From CAZNLH01 sp964573995 (GTDB taxonomy: Bacteria > Gemmatimonadota > CAZMKB01 > CAZNLH01), in assembly GCA_964573995.1 (NCBI GenBank), contig CAZNLH010000011.1, positions 14,046 to 78,045 on the forward strand: a DNA stretch of 64,000 nucleotides. The letters run 5' to 3'. The position numbers were made by a program, and so were the translations under genes. The notes below the pieces were generated by a model. That model had not been told where the DNA came from and did no database searches. It saw only the letters and a list, made by a program, of their open reading frames with translations. Below are positions 8,898-18,278 of this stretch, piece by piece. Numbering within the stretch: the stretch's first letter is position 1; each line of letters begins with the position of its first letter.

Positions 8898-9014
8898 AGG
8901 CATGTAGTATCGGGCGCCATTGTTATCGCTCTGGCCGGCACCAGGGAGAGAGCAGGATATGATTGCCGGCCCCATGGATCTTCGCACGGCGTGCGAGGAA
9001 GGAGGCTAACGACA

Positions 9015-10763
9015 ATGAGAATGTGTGGATTTCGCTGCGCGACGATTTTTTTCTTCCTCTTCTTTACAACCGTATCGTCCGCCCTCGCCGGCTGGTCGTC
9101 GGATCCTTCGATGAACCTTGCGATCGCAGACCGCGCAGGCGAGCAGGTCCAGCCCAAGGTCGCCCCCACTGCCGATGGAGGATGCTACATCGCATGGTTC
9201 GACAACGCCTCCGGCGGTTACGACGTCTACCTGCAGCGGCTCGACGCCTTGGGGAACGAGCAGTGGCCACACAACGGGATACTCGTTGCCGACCGCTCAT
9301 TCAGTTCGACCGAAGACTACGGCCTCGACGTCGACACCTCCGGGAACGCCCTCCTCGCCTTCCGGGACGACAGGTTCGGCGGGGTCCTGATCACGGCGAT
9401 GAAGGTTGCACCGGACGGCTCTAAGCCCTGGGGCGAAAACGGGGTACAGGTCTCTGGCGGGGAGGAGGTCCACTCCCCCCGGGTCGCTGGGGCATCGGAC
9501 AGCGACGTAGTTGTAGGCTGGACGGATGTATCATCAGTCGAACTGCAGCGGCTCGACGCCTCGGGGGTGCCTCAGTGGGGTGCGGGCGTGGTCCTCTCCG
9601 ACACTGCCGGGGCATTCTTCAGCCTCTCCGACCTCCATGCCTCCAACTCGGGCGCCGTCATTGCCTCGTGGGTCCGGTGGGGCCCGATGTTCTGGGACCC
9701 GCGCAACCTCTGGGCCCAGAAGGTCTCCTCAGCGGGTGGTCTCATGTGGACCAACCCTGGACCCCATGTGATCGTCTACGATGGGGGCTCGCTACAGATG
9801 GGTAACTTTCCATCATTCGTGACCGACGGGAGCGGGGGGGCGGTTTTCTCATGGTACGGGGTCTCGCCTTTGCAGTGTTACGTCCAGCGCGTTCTCGCGG
9901 ACGGGAGCGAGGCCTTCGCCCACAACGGCGTCCCAGCCTCGACAAACACATCGCGGGTCCGCGTCTCCCCAGATGTCTCCTTCCGGCCCGCGACTGGAGA
10001 GATCTTCCTCTTCTGGACTGAGGAGAACTCTTCACAGTCGTTGTTCGGACTCTATGGGCAGAAGTTCGACGCGAACGGGGTGAGGCAGTGGACCGACACC
10101 GGAAGGGCGCTGGTCCCACTGGGAACGACGGAGATCACCTTCGTCCGGAACCTCCAGTACGCGGACGGGGCGATGGTCTTCCACCGCGCCTCAGCAACTT
10201 ACGGGAACGATCTTGTCTACGCGACCCGGGTCGATGGGGGCGGCGACTTCGTTTGGCCCGCCGGCCTGGTCGAGGCCTGCTCAGTTCCCAGTGGCAAGGG
10301 CCGCCTCGAGGCGGCCATGAGCGCCTCCGATTACGCCATACTGGCCTGGGAAGACGACCGTTCGGGCGACAGGGACGTATACGGGCAGAACGTAAACCTG
10401 GACGGCACGCTCGGGGTGCCTGGCGAGGACACCTTCGACATGGACCTTGTCTGCCTTACACCTTCCCTGGCCCTGCCCGACACGGCACGCTTCAGGGTGG
10501 GTATAATGAATACCTCGGCCGGGACGATCGATCTCTCAGGGCACCTGGATGTCACGTTGTGCAACGGGACCATCCTGGCCGACCTCCTCGAGCACGGCCT
10601 GGAACTGGGGGCAGGCGAGAGCAGGGTCTTCGAATTGCCCATCTTCATCCCGGCACGGCCCGCGACCTGCGACTGCGACCTGGGTTTCAAGGCGACACTG
10701 GTTGACACGGGCACGCTGTGGGAGGAGGGCGATTCATGTGGCGTCACGACGACTTGCCCTTAG
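9015..10763 (+). CDS. Secreted repeat protein of unknown function
   Basis: 582 residues from the ATG at 9015. That start has an ideal AAGGAGG 9 nt upstream; the longer frame from a GTG at 8991 would place the ribosome-binding site inside the gene and is rejected. The N-terminus (MRMCGFRCATIFFFLFFTTVSSALAG) is a clear Sec signal peptide. Residues about 25-480 contain imperfect repeats with cores such as GGCYIAWFDNASGGYDVYLQRLDALGNEQW, where a W/F-D motif is followed by YxQRxDxxGxxxW. These resemble beta-propeller blades common in large exported proteins of FCB candidate phyla. Residues about 480-582 look like an Ig-like beta domain with two cysteine pairs (CDCD, CGVTTTC). There is no type IX-type C-terminal domain. 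No function can be assigned. Confidence 0.85.
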   Translation: MRMCGFRCATIFFFLFFTTVSSALAGWSSDPSMNLAIADRAGEQVQPKVAPTADGGCYIAWFDNASGGYDVYLQRLDALGNEQWPHNGILVADRSFSSTEDYGLDVDTSGNALLAFRDDRFGGVLITAMKVAPDGSKPWGENGVQVSGGEEVHSPRVAGASDSDVVVGWTDVSSVELQRLDASGVPQWGAGVVLSDTAGAFFSLSDLHASNSGAVIASWVRWGPMFWDPRNLWAQKVSSAGGLMWTNPGPHVIVYDGGSLQMGNFPSFVTDGSGGAVFSWYGVSPLQCYVQRVLADGSEAFAHNGVPASTNTSRVRVSPDVSFRPATGEIFLFWTEENSSQSLFGLYGQKFDANGVRQWTDTGRALVPLGTTEITFVRNLQYADGAMVFHRASATYGNDLVYATRVDGGGDFVWPAGLVEACSVPSGKGRLEAAMSASDYAILAWEDDRSGDRDVYGQNVNLDGTLGVPGEDTFDMDLVCLTPSLALPDTARFRVGIMNTSAGTIDLSGHLDVTLCNGTILADLLEHGLELGAGESRVFELPIFIPARPATCDCDLGFKATLVDTGTLWEEGDSCGVTTTCP

Positions 10764-10825
10764 TTGCGGGCGCCTGCCCGACTTGAGCAGCACCCCGCGC
10801 CCGGGATATCCCGTGGAATCGGCGG

Positions 10826-11596
10826 TCAAATAACCTCCACGTCCTCGGCGGTCATCCAGCCGACCTTGCCGTCCTCGAGGCGGATGCGGATCCAGTCACC
10901 CACGCGGTCCGCGATCTCGACCTTGGTCCCACCGTGCAGGACGAACGCGCTGGGGCCCTCGTCGTCCGGGGCGTTCTTGACCTCGGCGGCCCCCGAAACC
11001 ACAATGCCCGTGTCTCGCCTGTCGATGTATCTTACCCTGGCCGCGATGAGGGAGATCATGAGGAAGAGGACGGCGGCGCCCGCCAGGCCGGAATAGGCCC
11101 CTGCACGCCTCAAGCGGCTGCGTCCCGATAGGAACAGCAGGAGGAGTCCGGCGAGCATTACGATGTAAGCGAAATACCCGGTAACGGCCAGCGCATCGAT
11201 GGAAAATCCATCCCTGAGCGCCTCCCAGTACCGCCACAGGAACAGCCTTGGCAGCGGCTCGATCCGGTCCACGGTCATCGAGCGGGCTACTTTTATGTTG
11301 TGGAGGAGGTCTTCATCGTAGGGGATCAAGCGGCGCGCCCTCTCGTAGTTCAGGATCGCCCTTGTAATATCCCCCGAACGATAATAGGCATCTCCGAGGT
11401 TATAATAGAGAGCGCCCGAAGAGTAGCCCTCACTTATGAGGCCCTCATAGGCCCGTATCGCAGCCGCGAAATCCCCCTTCTGAAAGGCGGCGTTACCCTC
11501 CCGGAAGGTGCCCTCAGCGTCTCCGGCAGACGCTCCGCTTGCCACGAGTGGGGTCATCAACAGAAAGACGAACATTCCGGCCAGGAAAGCCTTCAC
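10826..11596 (-). CDS. BatE-like protein: TPR repeats plus SH3-like domain
   Basis: 256 residues with a GTG start that overlaps the batD stop (GTGA). A signal peptide (MKAFLAGMFVFLLMTPLVASG) precedes two to three TPR motifs (residues about 28-100: EGNAAFQKGDFAAAIRAYEG, ALYYNLGDAYYRSGDITRAILNYERA). Two membrane segments follow at about 130-185 (IVMLAGLLLLFL and GAAVLFLMISLIA). A C-terminal bacterial SH3-like domain (about 195-256) ends in IRIRLEDGKVGWMTAEDVEVI. This is the architecture of BatE, the last member of Bat operons, which are linked to aerotolerance in Bacteroides and to cell-envelope assembly generally. The precise role is not established. Confidence 0.85.
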   Translation of the reverse strand: MKAFLAGMFVFLLMTPLVASGASAGDAEGTFREGNAAFQKGDFAAAIRAYEGLISEGYSSGALYYNLGDAYYRSGDITRAILNYERARRLIPYDEDLLHNIKVARSMTVDRIEPLPRLFLWRYWEALRDGFSIDALAVTGYFAYIVMLAGLLLLFLSGRSRLRRAGAYSGLAGAAVLFLMISLIAARVRYIDRRDTGIVVSGAAEVKNAPDDEGPSAFVLHGGTKVEIADRVGDWIRIRLEDGKVGWMTAEDVEVI

Positions 11597-13425
11597 CTTA
11601 CCTCCCGTTCCAATTCTGAAATCATGGAATTGGCCTTGGCCAAGACCTCCTTCAGGGCGGAGGAATCTGCTCCGCCCGGCGCGTAACTGGCCATCGCAAA
11701 GGTATCGAGGAGGTCCTTTACCCCCGTTACCACCTCCTCGCTCGTTCCACGCGACCTCAATACCGTCATCATCCTCTCCACCGAATAGTCGCCCGGGTTT
11801 ATGTCCAGTTTGTCGCCAAGATAACGCCAGACGGCCTGCGAGAGGAGTGGATAGAACGAGCCCGGGCGATCTCCCTTCAAGGCGCTCTGCGCCTCTTTGA
11901 GGCCCTTCTTCACCTCTTTCAGCGCACGCTGCCTCCGCAGGATCGAGAGGTCTCCTCTCGCCCTCCGGGACCTCTTCACGTATACCACTACCCCGGCGAA
12001 AAGGAAGAGGGGAATTAGGAGCATGCCGATAAACAGGGGGCGGCTGAAGAGATATCCCCCCCGACCGCCAAGGTGCAAGTCATCGAGTTTTATGAAACGG
12101 ATGTCCCGGTTGAGAACGGTGACATCCGAACGTACCGGCGCTCCTGGCCCGGAGGTGGCCTCCAGGGCCGCAGGCTCGACTTCGACATCGAGTGCCTTAG
12201 ATTTCAGGGTGACGTACCGTCCGCTGGAAGGCTCGAAGTAACTATAAAGTATCGGTTCTATCCGGCTCTTCCCCGGGCTGCGCGGGATGAGGAGATACTC
12301 GAACGTCTTCGTGCCCGAGACGATACCGCCACCTCCCCTGATGTCATCCTGCACCTTGGGGGGATAACTCTCCATTCCAGGCGGCAGACTCACTTGGGGG
12401 GGCTCGAGGAGCTTTACGTTCCCCTCTCCCGACAGCCTGACCGTGAGGCTCACGGGCTCGTTGGTCTTGGCACGTTGCCTGTCTATTGAGGCCTGCATCT
12501 TGAACCTGCCCACGGCGCCCCTGAAAGAAGGGGGTGCCCCCGGCGGAAGCGGATCGACGTGGATCGTGATCGGATCGCTCCTTAACATGGTGCTGACGGT
12601 GCGGCCGAACGGATCCTGGAAAAATATATCAAAGGGATCGCGAGACCTCTCCCTCTGTACCTTGACGGCCGCCTCCACCTCCATCGGACCTATCTGCAGG
12701 TCCCCCGACTGGGTTGGAAAGAGGGAGATCCGCTTGAGCACTCCGACGCGGTACCGCCGCCCGTCTATGACCTTGGTGGTGGTCTGGATGTTGTTGGCCT
12801 GTTGAGATTCTTCACTCCAGAACCCGGTGAGCACCGGGGCCTTTCGAATGGCATAATCGCTTACGGTGAGGCGAGTATACAGCGTGAAGGTCAAGTTCAC
12901 CTGTTCACCCTGGATCACGTGGTCCCTGTCCACCACCGCCCTCAGGAATATATTATCGCCCATGGATTGGACGGCCCCTTGAGTCGAACCTCCCGATGGC
13001 CCGGGTGCCGTGGGTGCCGGCACAGGTTGACCCTGGACGACCTCTATGCGGATCGGCTGAGACCTATAGGTCTTCCCGCCAACCTTCACCGAGGCGCTGG
13101 CGATGGTGTAGGTCCCCTTCGACTTCGGCTGGAGGGTATAACTCGTCGTCACCGAAGAGGACATCCGGCCGTTGATGAACTGGAAACTCGAGGACCTATT
13201 GGGGCCCGAGAGGACGTAAAACCCGCTCAAGTCCGGGAGCACGAGGTCCCCCCCACCTCCCATTCCAGCATTTTCAAGGACGAACGAGAGGGTGAATTGA
13301 TCCCCCACTCCCACTCTCGATCTATCGACGGAGGCGGTAAAGTTGACATCGCCCGCCAACAGTGCCGGCGGTGCCGCGAGATATGGGACTACCAGCAGGA
13401 CGACCGCCGAGAGGGCCTTGCCCAT
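11593..13425 (-). CDS. batD: BatD family protein
   Basis: About 610 residues from the ATG at 13425, which is preceded by GGAGAAGGA and starts an excellent signal peptide (MGKALSAVVLLVVPYLAAPPALLAG). The longer frame to 13497 would overlap batC by 70 nt and is not preferred. The body consists of Ig-like beta domains (VNFTASVDRSRVGVGDQFTLSFVLENAG; VDRDHVIQGEQVNLTFTLYTRL). A single membrane helix near residue 445-465 (LFIGMLLIPLFLFAGVVVYV) leads to a basic cytoplasmic tail. This fits the BatD/oxygen-tolerance family, where the exported part is thought to interact with VWA partners. It lies between batC (1 nt gap) and batE (4-nt overlap). Confidence 0.88.
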   Translation of the reverse strand: MGKALSAVVLLVVPYLAAPPALLAGDVNFTASVDRSRVGVGDQFTLSFVLENAGMGGGGDLVLPDLSGFYVLSGPNRSSSFQFINGRMSSSVTTSYTLQPKSKGTYTIASASVKVGGKTYRSQPIRIEVVQGQPVPAPTAPGPSGGSTQGAVQSMGDNIFLRAVVDRDHVIQGEQVNLTFTLYTRLTVSDYAIRKAPVLTGFWSEESQQANNIQTTTKVIDGRRYRVGVLKRISLFPTQSGDLQIGPMEVEAAVKVQRERSRDPFDIFFQDPFGRTVSTMLRSDPITIHVDPLPPGAPPSFRGAVGRFKMQASIDRQRAKTNEPVSLTVRLSGEGNVKLLEPPQVSLPPGMESYPPKVQDDIRGGGGIVSGTKTFEYLLIPRSPGKSRIEPILYSYFEPSSGRYVTLKSKALDVEVEPAALEATSGPGAPVRSDVTVLNRDIRFIKLDDLHLGGRGGYLFSRPLFIGMLLIPLFLFAGVVVYVKRSRRARGDLSILRRQRALKEVKKGLKEAQSALKGDRPGSFYPLLSQAVWRYLGDKLDINPGDYSVERMMTVLRSRGTSEEVVTGVKDLLDTFAMASYAPGGADSSALKEVLAKANSMISELEREVR

Positions 13426-13426
13426 C

Positions 13427-14239
13427 TCACCAGTCCTTCTCCACCGGGACGCTCCCCGCAGGCTTGGCCCTGAGTTTTTTCTGCACATCCATTTCATTGT
13501 TTCTCAGTGCCTCCAGGATTCTCTCCGCTTCAGCGCGCGACATCTTCCTCTCCCCAGCCTTACCCTGTGATTTCTCGGCACTCTCCCTACCAGCACCCTC
13601 CTCCTTCTCCTGATCGGCCTTTGACTCCTCTTTCTTAGGGCCTTGCTGTTTCCTGTCCTGGGGTTTGTTCTCCTGATCACCCTGCCCCTTCTTCTTATCG
13701 GGCTGCTTCTTTCCCTTGGATGAACGGGGCTGCTTGTTCTTATCATTGTTTTTATCTTCTTTTTTCTTCTCCTGTTGCTTCTTCATCATCCTCATGGCCA
13801 ACAGGAGGTTGTGTTTCGCGTCCTGGTCCCTTGGATTGAGCCTCAGGGCCTCCTCGTAGGAGTCGATGCTCTCGCGGTACCTCTTTTGCTTGAAGAGGGC
13901 ATTGCCACGGTTGTAGAGGGTCCTCGCCCTCATCTCATTGCTGCGGGCGGCCGACAGGGCGTCTTCGAAGACCTGCACGGAACCATTGTATTTCTCCTGC
14001 TTGTAGAGGGCTCCTCCAAGGTTGTAGTCTCCCTCCACGAGGCCCTTGCCCTTCTCGATTGCCTTCCGGTACTCCACCTCGGCCTCGGGATAATCCTCCT
14101 TCGCATAGGCCTCATTCCCCTTCTTGATGAGAGACCGGGCAGACCTGGAGTGCAAGGTGGACGAGGAGAGTGTCAGCATGAGCACCACGAGGAAAAATGG
14201 GGGCAGCCCTCCCCTCCCGTATGCCCGGCGCCGTTTCAT
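13427..14239 (-). CDS. BatC-like TPR protein with charged C-terminal tail
   Basis: 270 residues from the ATG at 14239, chosen because a signal peptide-like segment follows (GGLPPFFLVVLMLTLSSSTLHS). A longer frame up to a TTG at 14338 would overlap batB and adds no hydrophobic leader. Residues about 40-155 form three TPR units (KKGNEAYAKEDYPEAEVEYRKAIE, YNLGGALYKQEKYNGSVQVFEDAL, YNRGNALFKQKRYRESIDSYEEALRLNP). The rest is a strongly charged, low-complexity Lys/Glu/Gln/Asp tail of about 100 residues. This matches BatC proteins and many TPR proteins of MoxR/VWA operons, which act as protein-interaction scaffolds in the periplasm. Confidence 0.85.
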   Translation of the reverse strand: MKRRRAYGRGGLPPFFLVVLMLTLSSSTLHSRSARSLIKKGNEAYAKEDYPEAEVEYRKAIEKGKGLVEGDYNLGGALYKQEKYNGSVQVFEDALSAARSNEMRARTLYNRGNALFKQKRYRESIDSYEEALRLNPRDQDAKHNLLLAMRMMKKQQEKKKEDKNNDKNKQPRSSKGKKQPDKKKGQGDQENKPQDRKQQGPKKEESKADQEKEEGAGRESAEKSQGKAGERKMSRAEAERILEALRNNEMDVQKKLRAKPAGSVPVEKDW

Positions 14240-14280
14240 GAAATGCCCGGCAGGGACCCACGTTCTTCCCGATGTCCCGT

Positions 14281-15318
14281 TTACTTCCCTGGTATCCACC
14301 TTGTAATCCACCTCGCCCGTTTCTCCGATATGAAGCAATCGATGAAGAGTAAGACGATGGCCGCGCCGAGGAAATACTGGAACCGGCTCTCATAGTCCGT
14401 AAAGCGCTTCGTGCCGAATTCCTGTTTCTCCAGTGCATTGATATCGTCATAGATCTCTTTCAATTCATCCTGCGCCGCCGTTCCCCGGTAATACTTCCCC
14501 TTGCCAAATGAGACCATCTTCTCCAGTGAATCTCGGTCCAGGCGTGTCAGGACTACTTTTCCATCCTTGTCCCTCTTGAAGTCAACGCGCTGACCTGACC
14601 CGTCGTATACCGGTATCGGGACGCCGGATGTCGAACCCATACCTATCGCATATATGAGCACCCCCTTCTTCGCCGCTTCCTCGGCGGCCTTGAAGGCATC
14701 CCCCTCGTTGTTCTCGCCGTCGGTGATAATCACCAGGACCCTCGTGGTGGATTCCTTGAAGTCAAACGATTTCATCGCCTGATCGATCGCCTTCCCGATG
14801 GCCGTCCCCTGCACCGGCACGATGTCGGTATCCACCGCGTCGAGGAAGAGGGAAGCGGCCGAGTAATCAGTAGTCAGTGGAAACTGCGTGTATGCCTCGC
14901 CGGCGAAGACTATCAGCCCGATCCGGTCCCCCGAGAGCCGTTCTATGAGGTTGTGGATCTCGAGTTTGGCCCTCTCCAGCCGGTTGGGCTTGATGTCCTC
15001 CGCCTTCATGCTGTTGGAGACATCCAGGGCGATGAAGAGGTCCACTCCCTCGAGTTTTACCTCTTCCACCTTCGTGCCGATCTGCGGGTCAGCAAGTGCT
15101 ATAATCAACATGCCAAGCGAGAAGAGGACAATGGCGAACTTCCAGTAGGGCTTCCTCCTGCTTGCTTCCGGGGAAAGCCTATCGATGAGGTGTAAGTTCC
15201 CGAACTTCCTCCTTGACCGCTCAACGAGCCTCCGGTAGACGACGAAGGCAACGAGCAGGAGCGGCAGGCCCGCCAGGAGGTATAGGTAACCGGGATGGGC
15301 TAGGCGAATCATGGACAT
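14281..15318 (-). CDS. batB: BatB-like membrane-anchored VWA domain protein
   Basis: 345 residues. Membrane helices lie at the N-terminus (LYLLAGLPLLLVAFVVY and WKFAIVLFSLGMLIIALA) and near the C-terminus (YFLGAAIVLLFIDCFI). Between them is a von Willebrand factor A domain with an intact MIDAS: DVSNSM (DxSxS) near residue 95, a threonine site in VQGTAIGKAI, and ITDGENNEG. Metal-dependent ligand binding in the periplasm is therefore plausible. AGGAGG lies about 12 nt upstream of the ATG. It is paralogous to the preceding batA gene, with 65 bp between them; paired VWA genes are the rule in Bat operons. Confidence 0.9.
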   Translation of the reverse strand: MSMIRLAHPGYLYLLAGLPLLLVAFVVYRRLVERSRRKFGNLHLIDRLSPEASRRKPYWKFAIVLFSLGMLIIALADPQIGTKVEEVKLEGVDLFIALDVSNSMKAEDIKPNRLERAKLEIHNLIERLSGDRIGLIVFAGEAYTQFPLTTDYSAASLFLDAVDTDIVPVQGTAIGKAIDQAMKSFDFKESTTRVLVIITDGENNEGDAFKAAEEAAKKGVLIYAIGMGSTSGVPIPVYDGSGQRVDFKRDKDGKVVLTRLDRDSLEKMVSFGKGKYYRGTAAQDELKEIYDDINALEKQEFGTKRFTDYESRFQYFLGAAIVLLFIDCFISEKRARWITRWIPGK

Positions 15319-15383
15319 CGTCAGGGATAGCCTCCTGGTCTAATCGCTTCGATCAGACGACATCGAGCCGGGCGACCTCCGCA

Positions 15384-16367
15384 TCAGGGCAACTTCCTGA
15401 GCCAGGTGCCTGACAAGGCCAGTTCAATCGCGATCAGTATGACGGAGGCACCGACCCAGGCCCCGTACCTGTCGTCATACTTCCTGTACACTTGCACCTC
15501 CATCTTCGTCTTCTCCATTTGATCTATCTCTTCATAAATAGACTTCAGCGTCTGGTTGTCCGTGGCCCTGAAATATTGTCCCCCCGTCATATCCGCCACC
15601 TTTTTCAAGGTCTCTTCATCGACCTCCACCTGGACATTTTGATACTGGATCCCGAAGGGCGTCTGCACAGGATAGGGCGCGACCCCCCTCGTTCCGACCC
15701 CGACCGTATAGATCTTGACACCGAAGGTCCGCGCTATTTGTGCGGCCGTGACCGGGTCGATTTCTCCCCTGTTGTTCATGCCGTCCGTGAGGAGTATCAT
15801 CACCTTGCTCTTGGCCTTGCTGTCCTTGAGCCGGTTCACCCCGTTGGCGATCGCCATGCCGATCGCCGTTCCGTCCTCGAGGAGCCCGCTCTTTACCTTG
15901 GCCAGGAGGTCCTTCAGGACCCTGTAATCCAACGTCAGGGGGCACTGCGTGAAACTCTCGGCAGCAAATATCACGAGCCCGATCCTGTCACTGATCCTTC
16001 CATCTATGAACGAAGCGGCAACGGCCTTGGCGGCCTCGATCCTGTTGGGCTGAAAGTCTTCTGCCAGCATGCTTCCCGAGACATCGACCAGGAGGACGAT
16101 ATCGATCCCCTCGGTGAAGATCTTCTGTCCCCTCGACACGCGCTGCGGCCTTGCAAAGGCGATTACCATCAGTATCAGCGCAGCCACGCGTAATATGAAC
16201 GGGAGGTGGCGATATCGCTCGCGGCCGACCTTCGGGACCTCGAGAAATGGATCGAGCGTCGAGAATTTAATATCCGCCTCTGACTTGCTGCCGCGCTTCA
16301 AGTGCCAGACAACGACCGGAGGCACGGCAAGGAGCAAATATAGAAAATGCGGGTTTGCAAAGGTCAT
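15384..16367 (-). CDS. batA: BatA-like membrane-anchored VWA domain protein
   Basis: 327 residues with the Bat layout: an N-terminal helix (FLYLLLAVPPVVVW), a second helix (FILRVAALILMVIAFA), a VWA domain, and a C-terminal helix (WVGASVILIAIELALSG). The MIDAS is complete: DVSGSM near residue 97, DGTAIGMAI near 165 and LTDGMNNRGEI near 195. Start ATG follows the upstream stop by 1 nt, so translation is coupled. The VWA domain is expected in the periplasm where it would contact BatD/BatC. MoxR ATPases encoded in the same operon are thought to act as chaperones for such VWA proteins. Confidence 0.9.
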   Translation of the reverse strand: MTFANPHFLYLLLAVPPVVVWHLKRGSKSEADIKFSTLDPFLEVPKVGRERYRHLPFILRVAALILMVIAFARPQRVSRGQKIFTEGIDIVLLVDVSGSMLAEDFQPNRIEAAKAVAASFIDGRISDRIGLVIFAAESFTQCPLTLDYRVLKDLLAKVKSGLLEDGTAIGMAIANGVNRLKDSKAKSKVMILLTDGMNNRGEIDPVTAAQIARTFGVKIYTVGVGTRGVAPYPVQTPFGIQYQNVQVEVDEETLKKVADMTGGQYFRATDNQTLKSIYEEIDQMEKTKMEVQVYRKYDDRYGAWVGASVILIAIELALSGTWLRKLP

Positions 16368-16368
16368 C

Positions 16369-17367
16369 TCACGCCCGGACTCCCGCCTCGGCCTCCGCCG
16401 GGTCCTCCTCGCCTTTTTCCCTCGGCGCCTCCGCCGTCGCTTCCACGAAGGAATAACCCTCCTCCATCAACCTCCTGTCCTCTTCAGGCATCGACCTGTA
16501 CTTTGCAAATTTCACGAGATCGGCCAGGCTCAACATGGATGAGAGCATGTCCCTTACTTCCGCGGGCATTGCCTCCGCCACAGGTAACCTAAGGATATCA
16601 GGAGTCGTCATCTCGAGCGCCGGGACACCGAAACGTCTCTCCAGGTACGCCCGAATCACCTCAGTCACCTCCGTATAATACCTCTTGCGATGTCCCTTCT
16701 GCCACAGCCTCTCCGCTTCAATCGCCCTGAGGCGCTCCATGGCTACAACGTGCGCGGGCCTTTCCTCAATGGGCCCGGCGGACTGCCCGGGGACCTTCTT
16801 CCTCCTGCGAAGATAACGGATTATCAATACGACAATCCCGGCGATGAGGATACCCAGGCCCAACCATGTAGCGATCTCCTTCCAGTCGTATGCCGGGGTG
16901 AGCGGCGGCTTGATGTCCTTGATGTCGCCCGTGCTGTCCACAGGGACCGCGTGGACTGTCAGGTCGACGGCCTGAGTCGCAACCTGGTACTTCGCCGTGT
17001 CTCCGGGTAAACGGTACAGAAAGTGTATCGGTGGAACGGCTACTCTGCCCGTGTCATATAGTGCGATACGGAAACTCGTCGTCGACTCACCGTCTGATAC
17101 CCTTCGTATGGGGGAAGCCTTCAAGACGGTGAATCTTCCAAGGGTGTCCGGTGCAGGGGGGGTGAAGACTGTCCCAACGGGGTGCTTGAGCCGTACCCGT
17201 ACGTCGATCCAGTCCCCGATGAGGTAGTCCGTGGTATCCACGCTCGCGGTCGCCGTTACCTTTGATTTCCCCGACCCATCGAGGGGAGTCGACGCACCGG
17301 CGAGTAGGACCATCAACAGCACCGTGAAGGACTGTCGTGACAAGCCGGCCAGGCGGTTTATTCTCAA
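16369..17367 (-). CDS. Membrane-anchored Bat-operon protein with N-terminal beta domain
   Basis: 332 residues, TTG start with GAGGAG about 7 nt upstream. A signal peptide (QSFTVLLMVLLAGASTPLDG) leads to an Ig-like exported domain (about 35-145: VTATASVDTTDYLIGDWIDVRVRL, a BatD-like opening). One membrane helix follows (WLGLGILIAGIVVLIIRYL, about 170-190), and then a cytoplasmic helical domain (KGHRKRYYTEVTEVIRAYLERRFGVPALEMTT) that resembles DUF4381 and BatD tails. It sits exactly between the DUF58 gene and batA, where many Bat operons carry such a gene. I read it as a short BatD paralogue; its role is unknown. Confidence 0.8.
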   Translation of the reverse strand: MRINRLAGLSRQSFTVLLMVLLAGASTPLDGSGKSKVTATASVDTTDYLIGDWIDVRVRLKHPVGTVFTPPAPDTLGRFTVLKASPIRRVSDGESTTSFRIALYDTGRVAVPPIHFLYRLPGDTAKYQVATQAVDLTVHAVPVDSTGDIKDIKPPLTPAYDWKEIATWLGLGILIAGIVVLIIRYLRRRKKVPGQSAGPIEERPAHVVAMERLRAIEAERLWQKGHRKRYYTEVTEVIRAYLERRFGVPALEMTTPDILRLPVAEAMPAEVRDMLSSMLSLADLVKFAKYRSMPEEDRRLMEEGYSFVEATAEAPREKGEEDPAEAEAGVRA

Positions 17368-17397
17368 TATCGTTCTCCTCTCTCCGCCCCTTCTCGA

Positions 17398-18273
17398 TCA
17401 GAATCGCCTCTCACGTAACTTGAAGAAGTCGATGACCGGCCTGATATACGGTCGATCCAGCCGGATCTCGATCCTGTCCACCCTGTTTACAACGAACTGT
17501 CTCCTGTAAGCCTCCCGGTATCTTTTCCAGTATTCTCGATACAGGTCTCTTACCCTTCTGCTGCCGGTATCGATCCACCTCTCCGCGCCGGTCTCCGCGT
17601 CGCGGAGTTTCAGGAGCCCCACCGGCGGAAGATCCTCCTCGCGTGGGTCTACCACCTCCACTGCAATAAAATCGTGCTTGCGGGCCACTGTCCCGATGAT
17701 CTTTTCGTATCCCCCTCCTACAAAGTCGGAGATGAGGAACGTGATACATCTCTTGTTGATGATCCGATTGAAATACTCCAGTGCACCCCTGATGTCGGTG
17801 CCGGCCCCCTCAGGCCTGAAGGAGACCAGTTCCCTTATGATCCTCAGGATGTGACTTCTCCCCTTCTTCGGGGGAATGAACTTTTCGACCCGGTCGCTGA
17901 AGAGGATGAGTCCGACCTTGTCGTTGTTCTTTATCGCGGAGAAGGCAAGGAGCGCGCACAGTTCCGTCGCCACCTCGTTCTTGAATTGCCGGACCGTCCC
18001 GAAGTCACCCGAGCGGCTGAAGTCCACGATGAGCATCACCGTCAGTTCGCGCTCTTCCTCGTAAATCTTGATGAAGGGACGATCGAACCTCGCCGAGACG
18101 TTCCAGTCTATGCTCCTCACGTCGTCGCCGTACTGGTATTCCCGCACCTCGGAAAAATCTATCCCCCTTCCCTTGAAGACGCTGTGGTACTCCCCGGAAA
18201 AGACCTGGTTGACGAGGCCCCTGGTCCTCAGTTCCACCATGCGGACTTTCTTCAGGATCTCGCGCGTGTCCAT
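17398..18273 (-). CDS. DUF58 domain protein of the MoxR/Bat operon
   Basis: 291 residues without signal peptide or membrane segment. The N-terminus contains FSGEYHSVFKGRGIDFSEVREYQYGDDVRSIDWNVSA, the DUF58 signature. A degenerate VWA fold follows with VDFSRSGDFG in the MIDAS position and FLISDFVGGG. DUF58 genes nearly always accompany a MoxR ATPase gene. The protein is probably a cytoplasmic adaptor or client of MoxR, but no biochemical role is fixed. It begins 5 nt after the MoxR gene. Confidence 0.92.
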   Translation of the reverse strand: MDTREILKKVRMVELRTRGLVNQVFSGEYHSVFKGRGIDFSEVREYQYGDDVRSIDWNVSARFDRPFIKIYEEERELTVMLIVDFSRSGDFGTVRQFKNEVATELCALLAFSAIKNNDKVGLILFSDRVEKFIPPKKGRSHILRIIRELVSFRPEGAGTDIRGALEYFNRIINKRCITFLISDFVGGGYEKIIGTVARKHDFIAVEVVDPREEDLPPVGLLKLRDAETGAERWIDTGSRRVRDLYREYWKRYREAYRRQFVVNRVDRIEIRLDRPYIRPVIDFFKLRERRF

Positions 18274-18278
18274 CCGAC